Shown: positions 1 through 12,279, counted from the first letter of the stretch. The stretch is DNA of 64,000 bases from Aphis gossypii (GCF_020184175.1 NC_065531.1:57805213-57869212); one strand, 5' to 3'. Translations and numbers: made by a program. Notes: generated by a model not told the origin, from the sequence alone.

Positions 1-9
1 CCCTTTCAG

Positions 10-113
10 GAAACGAAATAGGGTGTGCGGAAGCCAATAGGTTGCAGAAATTGTTTAAGTCAGTAATCCATGCACTTGATGACTTACAGAGTGCTTGTTG
101 TGGATCACCTCAG
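10..113 (+). CDS. Internal exon of an unrecognised multi-exon gene, penultimate coding exon
   Basis: The acceptor is ccctttcag ending at base 9 and the donor is CAG|gtaaaa at 113/114. Only one frame is open: two bases completing a split codon, then 34 codons ending exactly at the donor (phase 0). It reads NEIGCAEANRLQKLF and continues to a CCGSPQ end. The middle looks like an amphipathic helix rich in Leu, Lys and Asp, and a Cys-Cys pair lies near the end. The frame is also open to the left edge, so the exon could start outside the window if the acceptor is not used. Codon use is far less A/T-biased than the flanks, which supports real coding. I do not recognise the family. The next exon (581-805) continues in matching phase. 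Confidence 0.72.
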
Positions 114-580
114 GTAAAATAAATATAAGGTAAATATTCCAATTTTTATACTCAACGATTTTGTACGTTTCACTTGCACTAGCAGTCGTTTAAACGTTCG
201 ATTAAAATTAAATTTTATTTTACACATTAGCGTGCATTTTTACGAGTAGTAGCATCCGACACCAGATGTGGGTATCTCATTTTTGTTATATTTTATTGAT
301 AATTTAGATTGAACGAAGACATCGGATACGGTTAATGTTGTTTTTCTTAATATTATTGAATTACTTTATTTACTTTTTAACTACTTATAGACGATTAAAT
401 TATTATCACATTGATATTTTTCCACTTTAAATGCATTGTTATTTATTTTATCTTTATTTATTTCAATACGAAACAAAAAACCCATAATACATCTATGTTA
501 TTGATACCTTAAAAGATTAACTACAATAGTATATACATTGATCGTATATAACTGATGTTTGGTCATTCTGTCACTTTTAG
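114..580 (+). other. Intron between the two supported exons
   Basis: It begins gtaaaa and ends ttctgtcacttttag, a normal GT-AG intron with a pyrimidine-rich end, inserted between codons. The 467 bases are A/T-rich, with a slightly less A/T-rich patch around 235-330 that has no visible open frame. I see no element inside it. Confidence 0.6.
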
Positions 581-805
581 ATAAATACTTTACGGAATTC
601 TTGCAAAAAAACTGTTCGGCTATCCGGAGCCGGTTCGGAGACGTCATTATCGAATGAAGTTTTGCAGTGCAAACATCCACACAATGTTTGTAATCAATGC
701 ACCGGTCTGGTAAATACTAACCTGAAGACATTAATAAAAGCGGCTGCCAATTTTGGGTGTTTGTATGGTTATGCGGTCAACTCAAATATAGTGAAAAGAC
801 GTTAA
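581..805 (+). CDS. Terminal coding exon of the same gene, 74 codons plus stop TAA
   Basis: It starts after the acceptor cacttttag at 580 and reads in phase 0, matching the donor at 113/114, to TAA at 803-805. The codons are mixed in composition (GCG GCT GCC, CGG CTA TCC), unlike the surrounding A/T-rich DNA. Visible features are a Ser/Thr-rich stretch near residues 15-27, a cysteine cluster of spacing C-x6-C-x2-C (QCKHPHNVCNQC, 665-700), a short hydrophobic stretch rich in Ala, Gly and Tyr, and a basic end (KRR). The cysteines could bind zinc or form disulphides, but they match no domain I can name. A gtaaat word at 710 could act as a donor; reading through to the stop is preferred because the sequence beyond it stays coding-like. 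Confidence 0.68.
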   Translation: MNTLRNSCKKTVRLSGAGSETSLSNEVLQCKHPHNVCNQCTGLVNTNLKTLIKAAANFGCLYGYAVNSNIVKRR

Positions 806-1480
806 AAGTACATTTTATTTAATATTATAAATTAATATGTTCACCCAAAGTTAAAAGTACTCAGTAAATACTACCTGCTACTTCCATTTACAGATTTAGA
901 AATTCCTATGGGACGACTGTGTTTACTTACCTATTATAAGTCCATCTAGTTTTTCATAATATATTTTCAGTTTATATTTCTATAACAATTTTAACCAATA
1001 TGATATGATAAATGATAAAAAAAAATAGTGAAAAATAATAATATATAATAAAGTAATTTCATATTTTTTTATGACACTTAATTTTAAAATACACATTTAA
1101 ACTATATAGTATATTATATATCTACCTACCTATATATATATATTTTTTTTTGTTGCAGAGAATCTTGTTAAGAAATATTTCCTATCTTTTACTATTCTGT
1201 TTTATAAATTTATACTTTTAAATAAATATATTTTACTTATAAATTCATTATTTTTTTACCTAAGTAAATGTTTATAATAATAATTTATGAACCAATATAA
1301 TAAAAGATTTTTTTTTTTTTTAATTAAATTAAATTATTATTTTTTATTATTTTTTTTAATAAAACAAACATTATAATAAAACATTTGGTATGGTGTTTAT
1401 TTAAAAAAATGTTATCCAATTGTCACGATCTTACGAACAATGACCTGTGTGTGTTTTTTTTATTATTATTCTAATCGATT
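806..1480 (+). other. Probable 3' untranslated region and A/T-rich flank
   Basis: This lies directly after the stop of the supported gene. It is A/T-rich with poly-T and poly-A runs. AATAAA words occur at 1047-1052 and 1221-1226; either could be the polyadenylation signal, but such words are common by chance here. A strong-looking acceptor (tttttgttgcag ending at 1158) is followed by 21 open codons to a stop, and could be an alternative last exon. Confidence 0.35.
1047..1052 (+). terminator. Candidate polyadenylation signal AATAAA
   Basis: A canonical AATAAA lies about 240 bases after the stop codon at 803-805. The A/T-rich setting makes chance matches frequent, so the assignment is weak. 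Confidence 0.25.
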
Positions 1481-1484
1481 ACAA

Positions 1485-1850
1485 AATCCATGAGTAAACC
1501 CTTTTGTATACGGCTTTGCCTTTTTCATCTCCGGTCACCATCATTATTTTTCTTTTGTACTGATCTCTTTTTTTTCTTGTGCTCTCTTCCGTCCATATAC
1601 TTCACTCTCACCCTTTCTTTCACTTTATCTCTTTCTCTTTCTATCTCTCTATCTTTTCTTTTTTTTTTAATGTTCAGTTTACTTATATCGATTTTGGAAA
1701 ATTTCCAGACACTCCACATGAATTGGGCGCTTCCGTATAAATGTGTACGTATATACACTGAAGCACATACCCCTAAGGGATTTCAGTTCGCTAAAGGGTC
1801 CGAGAGAAATCCTTTTAAAGCGCAATAAATTTCGTGCAGATAGCTGAAAA
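1485..1850. other. Pyrimidine-rich tract and G+C-richer island
   Basis: Bases 1500-1670 of the plus strand are almost all C and T, with CTCT and TTCTTT repeats (GA-rich on the other strand). Bases 1720-1830 then form a less A/T-rich patch. The tract explains the 112-codon open frame at 1490-1828: a pyrimidine-only strand cannot form stop codons, and its translation is a low-complexity Phe/Leu/Ser run. GA-rich tracts can bind GAGA-type factors in insects, so a regulatory role is possible but unproven. Confidence 0.4.
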
Positions 1851-1852
1851 CA

Positions 1853-3050
1853 TCTACTAAATGAACACATACTCATAATTCCCGAAATATTATGTTGCAT
1901 TCCGTGTGGACTATCACTTAAATTTATGCAAAATCGAAGTGTTCACTGTTCATAGGTTAACCGTATATGCAGCACCTCAAACATTGATTATTTAAAACAT
2001 CCTGAAACTCTGGGCCATTTATCAAAGTAGGTATGTCTTGTTGAATTTTGTCGCAAAGAATAACCGGAAAGTAGCGTAAGTTAGGTTAGTAATAATAATA
2101 AATATATTATAAAACTTTTTTTATGACGTCTGTAAAAGCCGTAGATGTTTGGAAAACATGTTCCTTTATGTTTCAAAAAGTTTTTTTTTAGTTTTTAGAG
2201 TTAATATTATAAACTTTTTAAAATTTTACATGCAACTCATTTTCAATAGATCGAAAACTGTATGTTTTTATTCCAATAAAAATAAACTATGCATAAAGGT
2301 TTTTTAACGAATACTTTCAAATTTATAAATATATTCATAAAATAAAATAGATTAAATATCAATGTATGGAAATAAAATTAACACCCGATACAATCTACAA
2401 AATATCATTTTTTTCTAATGTGTGAAATAAAACTTTATATTATACCTAAAAAAAAGATCTTTATTAATTTTTCAGTATCTATAATATATATTTTTACATA
2501 GACACATTCATATTATTATTATTTGATTTTTCTACACAACGTTTATTCGATTTTTTGAATATTTCTAATGTAAATGAATTATATTCAATTAAAAGTTATA
2601 AGTTATCTTTTACAATAGTTTTATTTGTGAATATATAATACGAGGTATTTATTTTATTTATTCTATACATAAATGATAAATAGTTATAATTTATTGTAAC
2701 GTAGGTATTGAAGAATTAAAATATAATATCATAAGTGTGTATCGATTTAAATTCGTTTTCTTGGTAATGAAAGTTTTAATTGTATTGTCAATAATGGTTT
2801 TCTTATCTTCAGGTTCTCATCTAAGGTCAAAGACAAACGTGAACAGTTCAACATATTCCAAATTTTCAACATTATTTTTGGAAAAACAGCAGATTACCAC
2901 ATATTATGCTGTTATATTATAGTTTTAAAAACGATAACATTAATCACATTGCGTGTATACATAAAATCATTTAAATTGGAACAAATTTCATAATAAAAAC
3001 CTTTATTTGAGTTTAACGTTTTAAACATGCACTCGTATGAAGCTTTTATA
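1853..3050. other. A/T-rich non-coding stretch, nothing specific seen
   Basis: Long A/T-rich sequence with homopolymer runs. The short open frame at 2737-2922 has no coding character. Confidence 0.5.
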
Positions 3051-3089
3051 GTGTTAGTCCCAGTGGATGTTAATTTGAACGAATATTGA

Positions 3090-3123
3090 CCAACACTTTT
3101 GTGTCAAAGCTTATCAGTGTTGG
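3090..3123. repeat. Short inverted repeat CCAACACT/AGTGTTGG
   Basis: Arms at 3090-3097 and 3116-3123 are perfect over 8 bases, extend by one more pair, and are separated by 18 bases. They sit at the left of a patch less A/T-rich than its surroundings (3050-3340), which also holds a 69-codon minus-strand open frame without recognisable features. It may be the relic of a small element; no second end was found. Confidence 0.35.
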
Positions 3124-3408
3124 TTAGCCGACAAAATGTAATTTTCTGCGAATTTTATTTACTATCCCACTAAGGCATTCCAAACACGTAAAACGACTGG
3201 TAACTTTTTTCTCTTCCCTCACACATTCCATATGACTGAGCCAAACATGGGAATGACCTCTAATATGTGTCGGGTACATAGAAAAAAGCGTAAAAATGCC
3301 TTTTCTCTTTATGGTTTCCAACAAAACGGTCACAGTTAGTTAAACAGGGTAGATAAAAAAAATGGTAATATATTTTTTGTTTATATTTGTGTGTGTTTGT
3401 TATTACAG

Positions 3409-3502
3409 AAAAGAAACTTCAGATGATAAGCAATACCATAAAGATAACGACACACTGAAAGGTTCGAGTAACATTTTTTTTACGAATGAGTTATTGAGGT
3501 GA
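3409..3502 (+). other. Exon-like open segment after a good splice acceptor
   Basis: A T/G-rich tract ends in tattacag at 3408. The next frame is open for about 30 codons (KETSDDKQYHKDNDTLKG first) to a TGA near 3500. The reading needs a phase-2 incoming intron, so it cannot follow the terminal exon at 581-805 directly. It may be a non-coding exon or chance. Confidence 0.18.
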
Positions 3503-4520
3503 TTCCAAAATTATTTATAATTTATTATTTTAAATATTCAAAAAAAATTTCAACTCATAATATGAGTATTTACATAAATTATAATATATTAAATAAATAA
3601 TAAGTATATCTATAATTATTTGTAAAATGTTTTTAAATTGACTACAGTATTTTTTTTTTTTATTATAAATTGTTTATTATGAATTATTTTCCTACAGCTA
3701 ACATAATTATATTATATCAATATAAAATTATAACAAAAATGATTTAGTTTGATGATATGTAGACTAAATTATTATACTTTAATTAATTATCATTCTATAA
3801 AAAATGTCATGCAGAACAGTAAAATAATAAAATATAAAAATAAAAATCATATGTAATATGTTTTATAGTTAGGTACTTCTACTTTTTTTAAAAGAAAAAT
3901 TCAATACTATGCATGATAAATATTTTAAATAATTAATGAAATTAAATTGATTTTTATATGTCGATATATTATTTTATATTATATTTAAATTATAGTTGCA
4001 GGTACCTATATTATGTATTTCAAGTCATTATAAAGTAAACCAAAACAATCTCGTGAATAATTTCACATGATTCAACAATACCACAAACAATAGTTTTAAC
4101 TAATGTGTTTTTAATGTATGTATGTTTATATTAATTCAAACAAACATGTATTATGATAATATGATTTGTATAAAACATTTAATACTCTAAATAACAATTT
4201 ATAAATTATCTTTTATAATTGAAATTATATTCAAAAATACTAATAATTTTCTCCATAATGTATGTTAATTATTTGTTTTCCAAGAAATAAATAATAAGAT
4301 AATAATTATGAGTTTATCATAAACAAGTAATATTACTATTTATAAATATTATATTTTTTTTTCAATTTATTTACCTATTGATTATTTAATTTGGTTTAAT
4401 AAAAAAAAATCAATTCCACGAATTTGTGTCTGTAGTGCTATATATTTAATATGCTCACGAAACTTCAACTTCGAAAAAGTAAGGAAATAAGTATAAAATA
4501 GAGAAAAAAATGAAATTGTA
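3503..4520. other. A/T-rich non-coding stretch
   Basis: Nothing but A/T-rich low-complexity sequence and short A or T runs. Confidence 0.5.
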
Positions 4521-4521
4521 A

Positions 4522-4734
4522 GATATTGGATCAAGTAAGAGAAGAAGGAAAATAATAAACGCAATAAGGGTCGACGTGCGTCGATGGGGAATGATGGGCC
4601 ATCCTCTACAAGACGATGAAGAATATATCACATTAGAATTGATGGGTGTGATTGAGAGACATAAACTATCTGGAAAACCAGGAAACTCATAGCTTAAAAT
4701 CATAAAAGAGGAAATACATTTTTTTAACATGTTA
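4522..4734 (+). pseudogene. Degraded fragment of a non-LTR retrotransposon reverse-transcriptase C-terminus
   Basis: The plus-strand frame starting at 4522 reads RRRKIINAIRVDVRRWGMMG (4543-4602), then HP at 4600-4605, DDEEYIT at 4612-4632 and an SGKPG end at 4669-4683. This follows the layout of the tail of insect endonuclease-reverse transcriptase proteins: a basic/aromatic stretch before Gly-His, an acidic pair before Tyr-Ile, then a Gly-Lys-x-Pro-Gly region. TAG at 4690-4692 breaks the frame, which then continues LKIIKEE before ending. Only about 70 codons survive and no catalytic RT core is present, so the copy is dead and 5'-truncated. The family call rests on pattern memory, and the exact clade is not claimed. 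Confidence 0.5.
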
Positions 4735-7120
4735 AACTAATTAAACATTAAATAATATATACATTATATATAATTTATATATTGAACAATAAAATTATGT
4801 TTACAAGTATTACCTCGAAAAGTTGATTAGGACAATATATAAAAATATTCATTTTTAAATATCTGTATTTTTTTATATTTATGTTTTGAAAATGAGAGTT
4901 TTGTAACTTATAAGACAATTCTTCACAAATATATATGTATAGATTTAAAATGTTTTCCTCTTTTGTAATCTAATGGTTTATAATAAATTAACTATTAAAC
5001 AAAATTACATAAATGTATAAATGTGGAAAAAATGAAAATACATCCAAGAGATTAATCTACCTACTCTGTGTAATTAACAGTTATTAATTAGAGGTATTAA
5101 CAAAATCAATATAATATATAGGAGACTATTACAGTATATAAATGGTTTTATATAATGAATTATTATTTAAACTATAAAAGTTAAATTAATTTAAACAAAA
5201 CAAAATATCACGGTTATTTATTAAAAATGCTATTGTGTTAAAATTTTAATCAATTTTCTTGAATAGAAAGATAAATTTTAATCGAACTAGTAATTTTTTA
5301 AATTTTAAAAATATAAATGTATTTATGTGCTGATTATTATAGCATACGTTCATTTTATTTAATAAGCAAAATCCGAATCGGTCTGCAAAATATGTTATTG
5401 TCAAAATACTGTTTATATTTTGAGTGGAATGATGAATGTATTTATTTAAAAAGATAATACAAGTATATTATGTCTATGTGTAATTTTGTAATTTTCAGTT
5501 TGTCATTATTGTTTATGACCTAAGATATACTTAAATTTTTTTAAGATTTCTGGTAGTTAATTGAAACTAAATGGTATTTTAGAGGGTTAAAAGTCAAAAA
5601 AAAATTAAAAGAATAAGGAAAATGGAAATTGTAATTTAAACCTAATTTTGTTTTTTAATGTTATTTAAAAACGAATTTCAATTGAGACTTAACATCTTTA
5701 TTAAATATTAATGTTAGTGTTGACATTGACTACAGATATAACTTTCTAAATATTTTGAATTTTTCAAGCTATTTATATAAATTTTACATTTTTTATAAAT
5801 ATTTTTTTTGTAATGTTGATATCAATTTTCACTTTGTCAAAAAACTTAGAAAGTTTAATAAGAGGTTTATCATAAGTTGTTATTATTTATATTTAAAATT
5901 TTAAAGATTAAACATTTAGTCTACACATTTTATAGACATATTTTTTTTCAATACCTAAGTATGAAAAATCTTCAAATAAGTTTAATTATTGACATCATTT
6001 TTCAAAATCACAAACATTTCTAAATAATTTTTTCGTTAAAAATGTATAAAATATTTAAGTTTTTTAGACAAGGATTGCAAAATTATTATAGATTCATATA
6101 CTTCACAGGTCTCATAAGAAATTCATTTTGTATCTAAGAACTTATAAATTATATATAGGTACACAATTTTTTATAGACATTTTAAGTTATATAATAGTTT
6201 TTCCGTGAAAGTATAAAACATTTAAACAGAACAATTACTCGTTAATATTGATATTTTTAATAATAAAAAACATCGGGCATTGCAATTTTAAAATAAAGTT
6301 AAATTATATTTTATCAGAGATATTTATAATAATGTATAATTAAATACCCATTAACAATTAACTCTTTAAAAAATATCATGTTAATAACCACTAAGCCAAA
6401 ATGATGGACTATCGAAATAGTTAAGTGTTTTCATTATTTTAATGCCAAGGAAGCCAGAAAACAGATATGAGGTTAAGAAAAACCGGATAAATTGGCTCAT
6501 GTAAAGATATACGGCATGCTGCTTGGACTTGGCATGGCGCACTACCGTATGCTTAAATATATCATCACATAATAGATATTATATTTAACAGTATTGTGAA
6601 TATTATTTGATCATATAAACATGTTATGTACTTTATATGCTGAACTTATTTTTAGTCATAACAACTTCTAAATTTTATACGATTTATTAACGATATATTT
6701 ACTATTACAATAGCATCTATGGAAACTACCAAAATCTTGTCCTATATTCTTTGGTGTATGATATAATAATAAATGGTGAAAACACTATCACATTATTGGT
6801 GAATAATAATAAATGTCCCACAAAGTTTTAGATTTGCAATAATATTAAGGTATGATTTGTAAAGCAACTATAAAACGATTAATATGATTATGAGTATAAT
6901 TATAACTGAGTAGGTAATCATTTATTGGATCTAACAAAACTAAACTTAAGTTCAATACCATAAGTCTTGAAATGGTAATTTTTTATATATACTAGATATA
7001 GTATGGTTCAACATACAAAACCAAGTATGATTGCGGTATCGTAATATTACCAATAATCGATAATAAGAATTTCGTACAACATAAACTTTTTTTTTTATAA
7101 TACATTATATATTTAATGGA
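4735..7120. other. A/T-rich non-coding stretch with one small less A/T-rich patch
   Basis: Mostly featureless A/T-rich DNA. Around 6440-6555 a patch is richer in G and C and starts a 20-codon open frame at an ATG, MPRKPENRYEVKKNRINWLM. I cannot tie it to any gene. Confidence 0.45.
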
Positions 7121-7126
7121 CAAATA

Positions 7127-7560
7127 ATGGTTTCTAAGTTGGAAACTGAACCTTGCGCAGAAACTCAGGGTGTTTTGTCGAAGGTCCGTATATCACTTAG
7201 AGAAAGTTTTGCAACGCTTCAGTTTAGCAAGTTAAAAGGCACACCTACACTGCATTCTCTCTTACTCTATCTCTCTCATTATTTCTCTACCATGCTAACT
7301 CACTCTATCACTGCCTCCTTTTGCCCATTTCCACCATTCTATCCACCTCACTTGCACCCTCTCATTGCCTATTTCTATAGGTGTACAATATCAAAGGTTG
7401 GGTCACATACGTGTCGGCAGTCCTGTATAATAGGGCTATTCAGAATATAATACAACCGTGTTGATATAGAGGAGTAGGGAAAGGGAATTATTATACTATA
7501 CCTAATGGCGTATTCGAGTGTGAAATCGAAGACTGGCTTTCAATGAAATCTCAGTTATTA
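7127..7560 (+). other. G+C-richer island with a pyrimidine-rich tract
   Basis: Bases 7127-7250 look mixed and coding-like; 7255-7380 is a C/T-rich tract with CTCTCT and CCACC blocks. A 107-codon open frame runs 7127-7450, starting at an ATG, with a plausible first 40 residues and then low-complexity residues from the tract. The segment ends near ctatttctatag at 7380, which resembles a 3' splice site. It could be a regulatory element or a non-coding exon. It resembles the block at 1485-1850 in build (mixed patch beside a pyrimidine tract) rather than in sequence. Confidence 0.35.
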
Positions 7561-9880
7561 TTGTATTCAATACAAATCATAGTTTAAAGCGTTTTTCGTT
7601 TATAGTTTTATTCAAATAACACAATACTAAATGTATTACAACATGTGGAAATTAAAATTTTAAATATGTTTTAATGTAATTACCGTCAAAATCAAAACCA
7701 ATGCGAATCGTAAGCCCATGCATATTGTATTTTGAAAGCTAAAGCACAGCTTTTTGAACAGCAAATAGGTCTGAATAGTTTTGTAAACATATTTTTGTGT
7801 AGCTATTATAATGCAAAAGGTACATAATGTTTCGTTATATTACACTACAGCAGTAAACCTTAATTAATAGAAGGTACATTATTTTAAAAGTTAAATACCT
7901 AATATGTAAAAAAATGTATTTAGAAATTAACTGATTATAAGTACGTATGTGTAAAAAAACTCAATTAGAGTTATCAATTTTCTAAAACAACTTAATTATT
8001 GTATTAATATAATAATTTTGAATAGACAAATATGGCTAGAGTTTGTCCATTTTAAATTATACAACATAATAAAATCATTCCCAATGGGTACTGCTGTAGA
8101 AAATGAATCTAAATAAAATTAATAATCAATAATTTAACTATATAAAAAATTATGACATTTCTTTATGCTTATTGTATTAAACTTTAAAATACTAACGATT
8201 ATATTTTAAAATATAATTTAATTTATATATAAAGAAAAAAATATTTTAAAAACGTGGTATAAATACGAAAGTAGGTAAATATGTTTTAAAATTTACATAA
8301 CGTATAAAACAAATAACACCAACTGAGCTCCAAACCAGAATCTTATTTTTAATACCGTCAAGAAGATAGATTTTTAGTAGATTATTTACGAATGAAAAAT
8401 TAAAATCAGAAGAAAAAACATCAAAATATGATGGTATAATAAATAACTTATTTAAAGCATGAAAGAGTCTAATTTCCGATTTAGCTATTTTATAGAATTA
8501 AAAATATATGCAACGATAGTGATTTCTGGAGAAATAAAAATAAGTTCCACAAACATAAACTATTAACATAAAAAAACACATTAATTTATTGTTAAATATT
8601 GAGTGTATCGTACGTAAAATAAAGTACTAAAATATGATTTTAATTCATCATATTTCTTTTTATGAATTCTTTAGTACATTTCTTTTTACAATTAAACTTG
8701 TCTCATAATAATAAAATTACTAATACGTATAAGCTTTGTATAATACAAAATAAGACTATAAGGTAATTTATATTGTACATATTAGGCATATTCAATATTA
8801 ATTATAGGTATAATGATATTATTATTTATTATAGATACGTTTTTTATACTTAAAATTAAATTATAATTCACCCAACTTTTTTAATACCTAAGTATTGGTT
8901 TAATTGTGTATAACTATTAAATTTTTGCATATTTAAATGAATATACAAGTTTACACATTTAAAATTATATTACACATTTTAATAATAACAAACAAAAAAA
9001 CATTGTATATAATATATATATATAGTACAGTTATTAATAACTTATTTATATAAATATTTGACTTCGAATTTAAAAATAAATAAATTTTTAAAATTTTTAA
9101 AAATGATTTAATATGTTAGAAAATAAATCACTAAATTATAGTTAATTGTTATTTTTATTGATTTATATAATTAATAATTATAAATCAACATATAATGTTA
9201 CTTGTGTTATCACAAAAAAAAATAATAATAATAAAAACCATTTTTATATTTTTTATTATTTAGATTAATATCTAGTGTATTTTATACTCAGTACCACATT
9301 TATTTTGATGTTATGTTTACTAATTTATAGTATAAATATATATATATATTATATGTGTGTATTTCATATAAATAAATTTGTTTGAATAATAAAATAATTA
9401 TAATTATTATTTTAGATCCATATAAAATCGGCATTATTATCTGTAGCTATACTTATTTTATTAAAGATATAAAAAGTAACTAAAACTATTTTATTTATTA
9501 CAATAAATTTAGTTTTATCGTATTTATATATTGAATATAATAGTTAATATTAAAAGTTAATTATGTGATTAATATGTGTTTATATCATAAAATTGCATAT
9601 AATAATATAATACAATTAAATGTCAAGTGATGTATATTTAAATTAAAAGTTTGAAATTCTATCTATTTTAATTTCTATACAGCATCAAAGCCTATTATAT
9701 AGTACAGTAAGTATACCTATTAGTATATAATTATTATTATTATTATAGCAGAACGTTTTATGTACATAATATAAACATACCACTATAAACAATTATGCAT
9801 TGTTATATGCGAAATCGATTTTTGTGATTATTTTCAAAAACAGAACATTACTAATAATAATAATATGGAATAAATAGGTT
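7561..9880. other. A/T-rich non-coding stretch
   Basis: Nothing but A/T-rich sequence, including an ATATAT run near 9010-9025 and another near 9339-9350. Confidence 0.5.
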
Positions 9881-9884
9881 ATCA

Positions 9885-10390
9885 TTCCGGCTAACCAACA
9901 TGGCAGAATATTATTACTTTGCAAAACAGTGTTTAGATATTCGATCGCTGTGTGAGCAATTTAATTTATTTGTATTAATTCAACAAGTTCGGGTCATAAT
10001 ATTCATCACCGGCGTTATTGTATGCAAGAACGATAATTTCTCAGCCTCGGTCTGTACATGCTTGACTGCAAATTGGAGCTTTTGCGCTTAAACGTCCAGT
10101 GCACTCGGGAGTTATCTAGAAATTAAGGGGAACAGAGAATGTACGATAGTGTACTACTACTACTACACACACCAGTGGCAACCATGACAAACGGATAGTT
10201 AGCTGGAGGCGTCCGAGTCCAATGCATTATTCATAAGATCCCGTGGCCCCCTCCACCCGTTAAATGGTATGAGGGCAAACAGCTGTACTCGAGTCAATTT
10301 TATACAGTTGGTCTGACGGTAAAACGTATCTATAACTTCTTTCGCCACCAACGAAGACGAGCTTTTATGAAAAATCACCACGTTCAGAAT
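9885..10390. promoter_or_regulatory. G+C/CpG-richer island, possible regulatory element or exon
   Basis: About 500 bases stand out sharply from the A/T-rich flanks. They contain a TACTACTAC run (10152-10165), a C-rich block (cccgtggccccctccacccg) near 10240 and a CTCGAG. A 63-codon plus frame (9900-10091) and a 60-codon minus frame (10199-10381) are both open with mixed codons, but neither resembles a known protein. On the minus strand TATAAAA (near 10300) lies upstream of the CTCGAG, as in a core promoter. Function is not established. Confidence 0.3.
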
Positions 10391-10409
10391 ACATTAAATA
10401 TTATCTATA

Positions 10410-10412
<3 letters not shown>

Positions 10413-10437
<25 letters not shown>
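10413..10437. repeat. (AT)n microsatellite
   Basis: Twenty-five bases of pure AT alternation just right of the 9.9-10.4 kb island. Confidence 0.9.
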
Positions 10438-10440
<3 letters not shown>

Positions 10441-10599
10441 TATACACGCACGTATATTATATGTTTTATATACGCGTATAAATATTTATTATGTATCGAA
10501 TAGTTTTGGAAAACGTTTCATGGTTACACGCTTTCGAGGTAACCCGAGTAAAAGTTGCTGGTGTTTTTTTTTCTTTTTTTTTTTATAAAAGAGCGTACG

Positions 10600-12279
10600 T
10601 AATTTTAAATATTAATTTATTGAAAACAGATTTAAGAAACAACAAAAAGAGAAACAAAATATATCATGCTTACATATTTCAACGACTAATTTCTTTATTT
10701 ATTTATAAAAGCTGCATGCTTCTTTCACGTGTAAAATTTACTAGAGTAAGACGATTTTTAACAATGGCAGTTTGACCTATTTTTTCCATGTAGCTTCCAG
10801 TTGAAATCAATTAAGTTTATGTGATTAATTTCATATAAATTGAAATAAAAAATATGAACCTACCATATTCTATTAATCATTGTAATTTTTAAAATCACTC
10901 TATTCAATTGGATGGATATTAAGTGAATTAAAATATTATTGGGTTCTTTGGTTAACATTCACTAGTATTTATATTGAATTTAATACATTATGATTATGTT
11001 ATATTATACTACCTAACTCCATTTATGAAAAAATATAATGGGATTTATTAAAAAAAAAAAAAAATGAAACATTTAAGTAAGTACTAAGAATTATATTCTT
11101 TTTCATAAAAAAATTATTTTACGATAGGTACCTGAAATCTTTTAAATGTCAAAAGTAGTAAGAATACTATTAACTAAAGTATAAATAAATAATATTATAT
11201 TTATTTGTTGGCAGAAAATAAATGTTTGAAAATCTTGAATATGATTATAGTGATAAATTAAAATTATTTAAAAGTATAAAACTAATAAAACGATGCAGTA
11301 AAAAAGTAACATATTTAATAATATTTGATGTGAATTTTATAAAATTTAGATGATTAAAAGCTTCATATTAAAAAAAAATAAGGTTGAAACTTTAACCTTG
11401 AATATTTCAAAACGATCCGTCCAATACAATTCCCAAGTGATGAATCAAAACGAATACCTTCCCACTCACTGTTTTAGTTTTTATTAAAATAATTGGTTTA
11501 TAAACCAATTTAATCTAAAAATTAAAATAGAAACCTTTTCCCTCTTTAAGATTTTGTTTTCCTATAGTATATTTTATTAGTAGGTAAATAATAATTATAC
11601 CTTATATTATACATACTCTATGTATTATAAACATATTAGGTACTTAGTTTAGGAAATAAAAATCAGCTGAAATTATTAGAAGTATAAGTATAATATTATA
11701 TTTTATACAACTAGTCGTAATTTATATTTTTGTTCTATAAAAATACAAACTCTATATAAATCATGAAAATTATTACTATGACAAACGATGTATTAGCTTG
11801 AATAGAAAATAGAACCAAGAATCTTTAATATACAATATATTATAGGAAAACATATAACATTGATGCCAGATATCCAATAACTTACTATTTTTTTTTTCAA
11901 TAAGCCTAATTGGAAAATTAAAACAACCTTGAATCCATTCAAAAAATAACGTTACAAATAATATCATAAAAATTTGCATTTATAATTTTTTACCTTGTTT
12001 TTCAATTTTCTGTATAGAACGTTGAACAATATTTTTAAGATTGGTCTCATAAAAAATCTACTTATTTCATAGATATCTCATATTTTATATGTATAGTTAT
12101 AGATATCTAATAATACACGAATTGGATAATGCACAATTATACTCTGTGTAGTATTGTATAATATACCAAACATGATGTATTGACAATATATCTAATCGCT
12201 TGTTTCGGCCATTAAATGTTAAACTGGGTTTACTACCGGTACGATAGTAAAATTTGATAGTCGCAATCGTAACAAATAA
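10600..12279. other. A/T-rich non-coding stretch
   Basis: A/T-rich sequence with an A run near 11050. Minus-strand frames at 11776-11979 and 12097-12285 begin alike (MILFVT) because the stretches near 11952 and 12273 share acaaataatatcat. This may be a very old short duplication. Confidence 0.35.

Noticed and set aside
498..680. Minus-strand frame over the first gene
   Set aside because: It overlaps the supported plus-strand terminal exon (581-805) and its intron, so it is a shadow.
1490..1828. 112-codon plus-strand open frame
   Set aside because: Most of it is a pyrimidine-only tract that cannot encode stops; the product is low-complexity Phe/Leu/Ser.
3460..3475. GGTTCGAGTAAC as a tRNA T-loop
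   Set aside because: No acceptor stem, D-loop or anticodon arm can be formed around it.
4455..4730. Minus-strand frames across 4382-4730
   Set aside because: Antisense to the reverse-transcriptase-like remnant and without features of their own.
3119..9903. Shared word TGTTGGTTAGCCG at 3119 (plus) and near 9891-9903 (minus)
   Set aside because: Only 13 bases match and flanks diverge at once; not enough for a repeat family.
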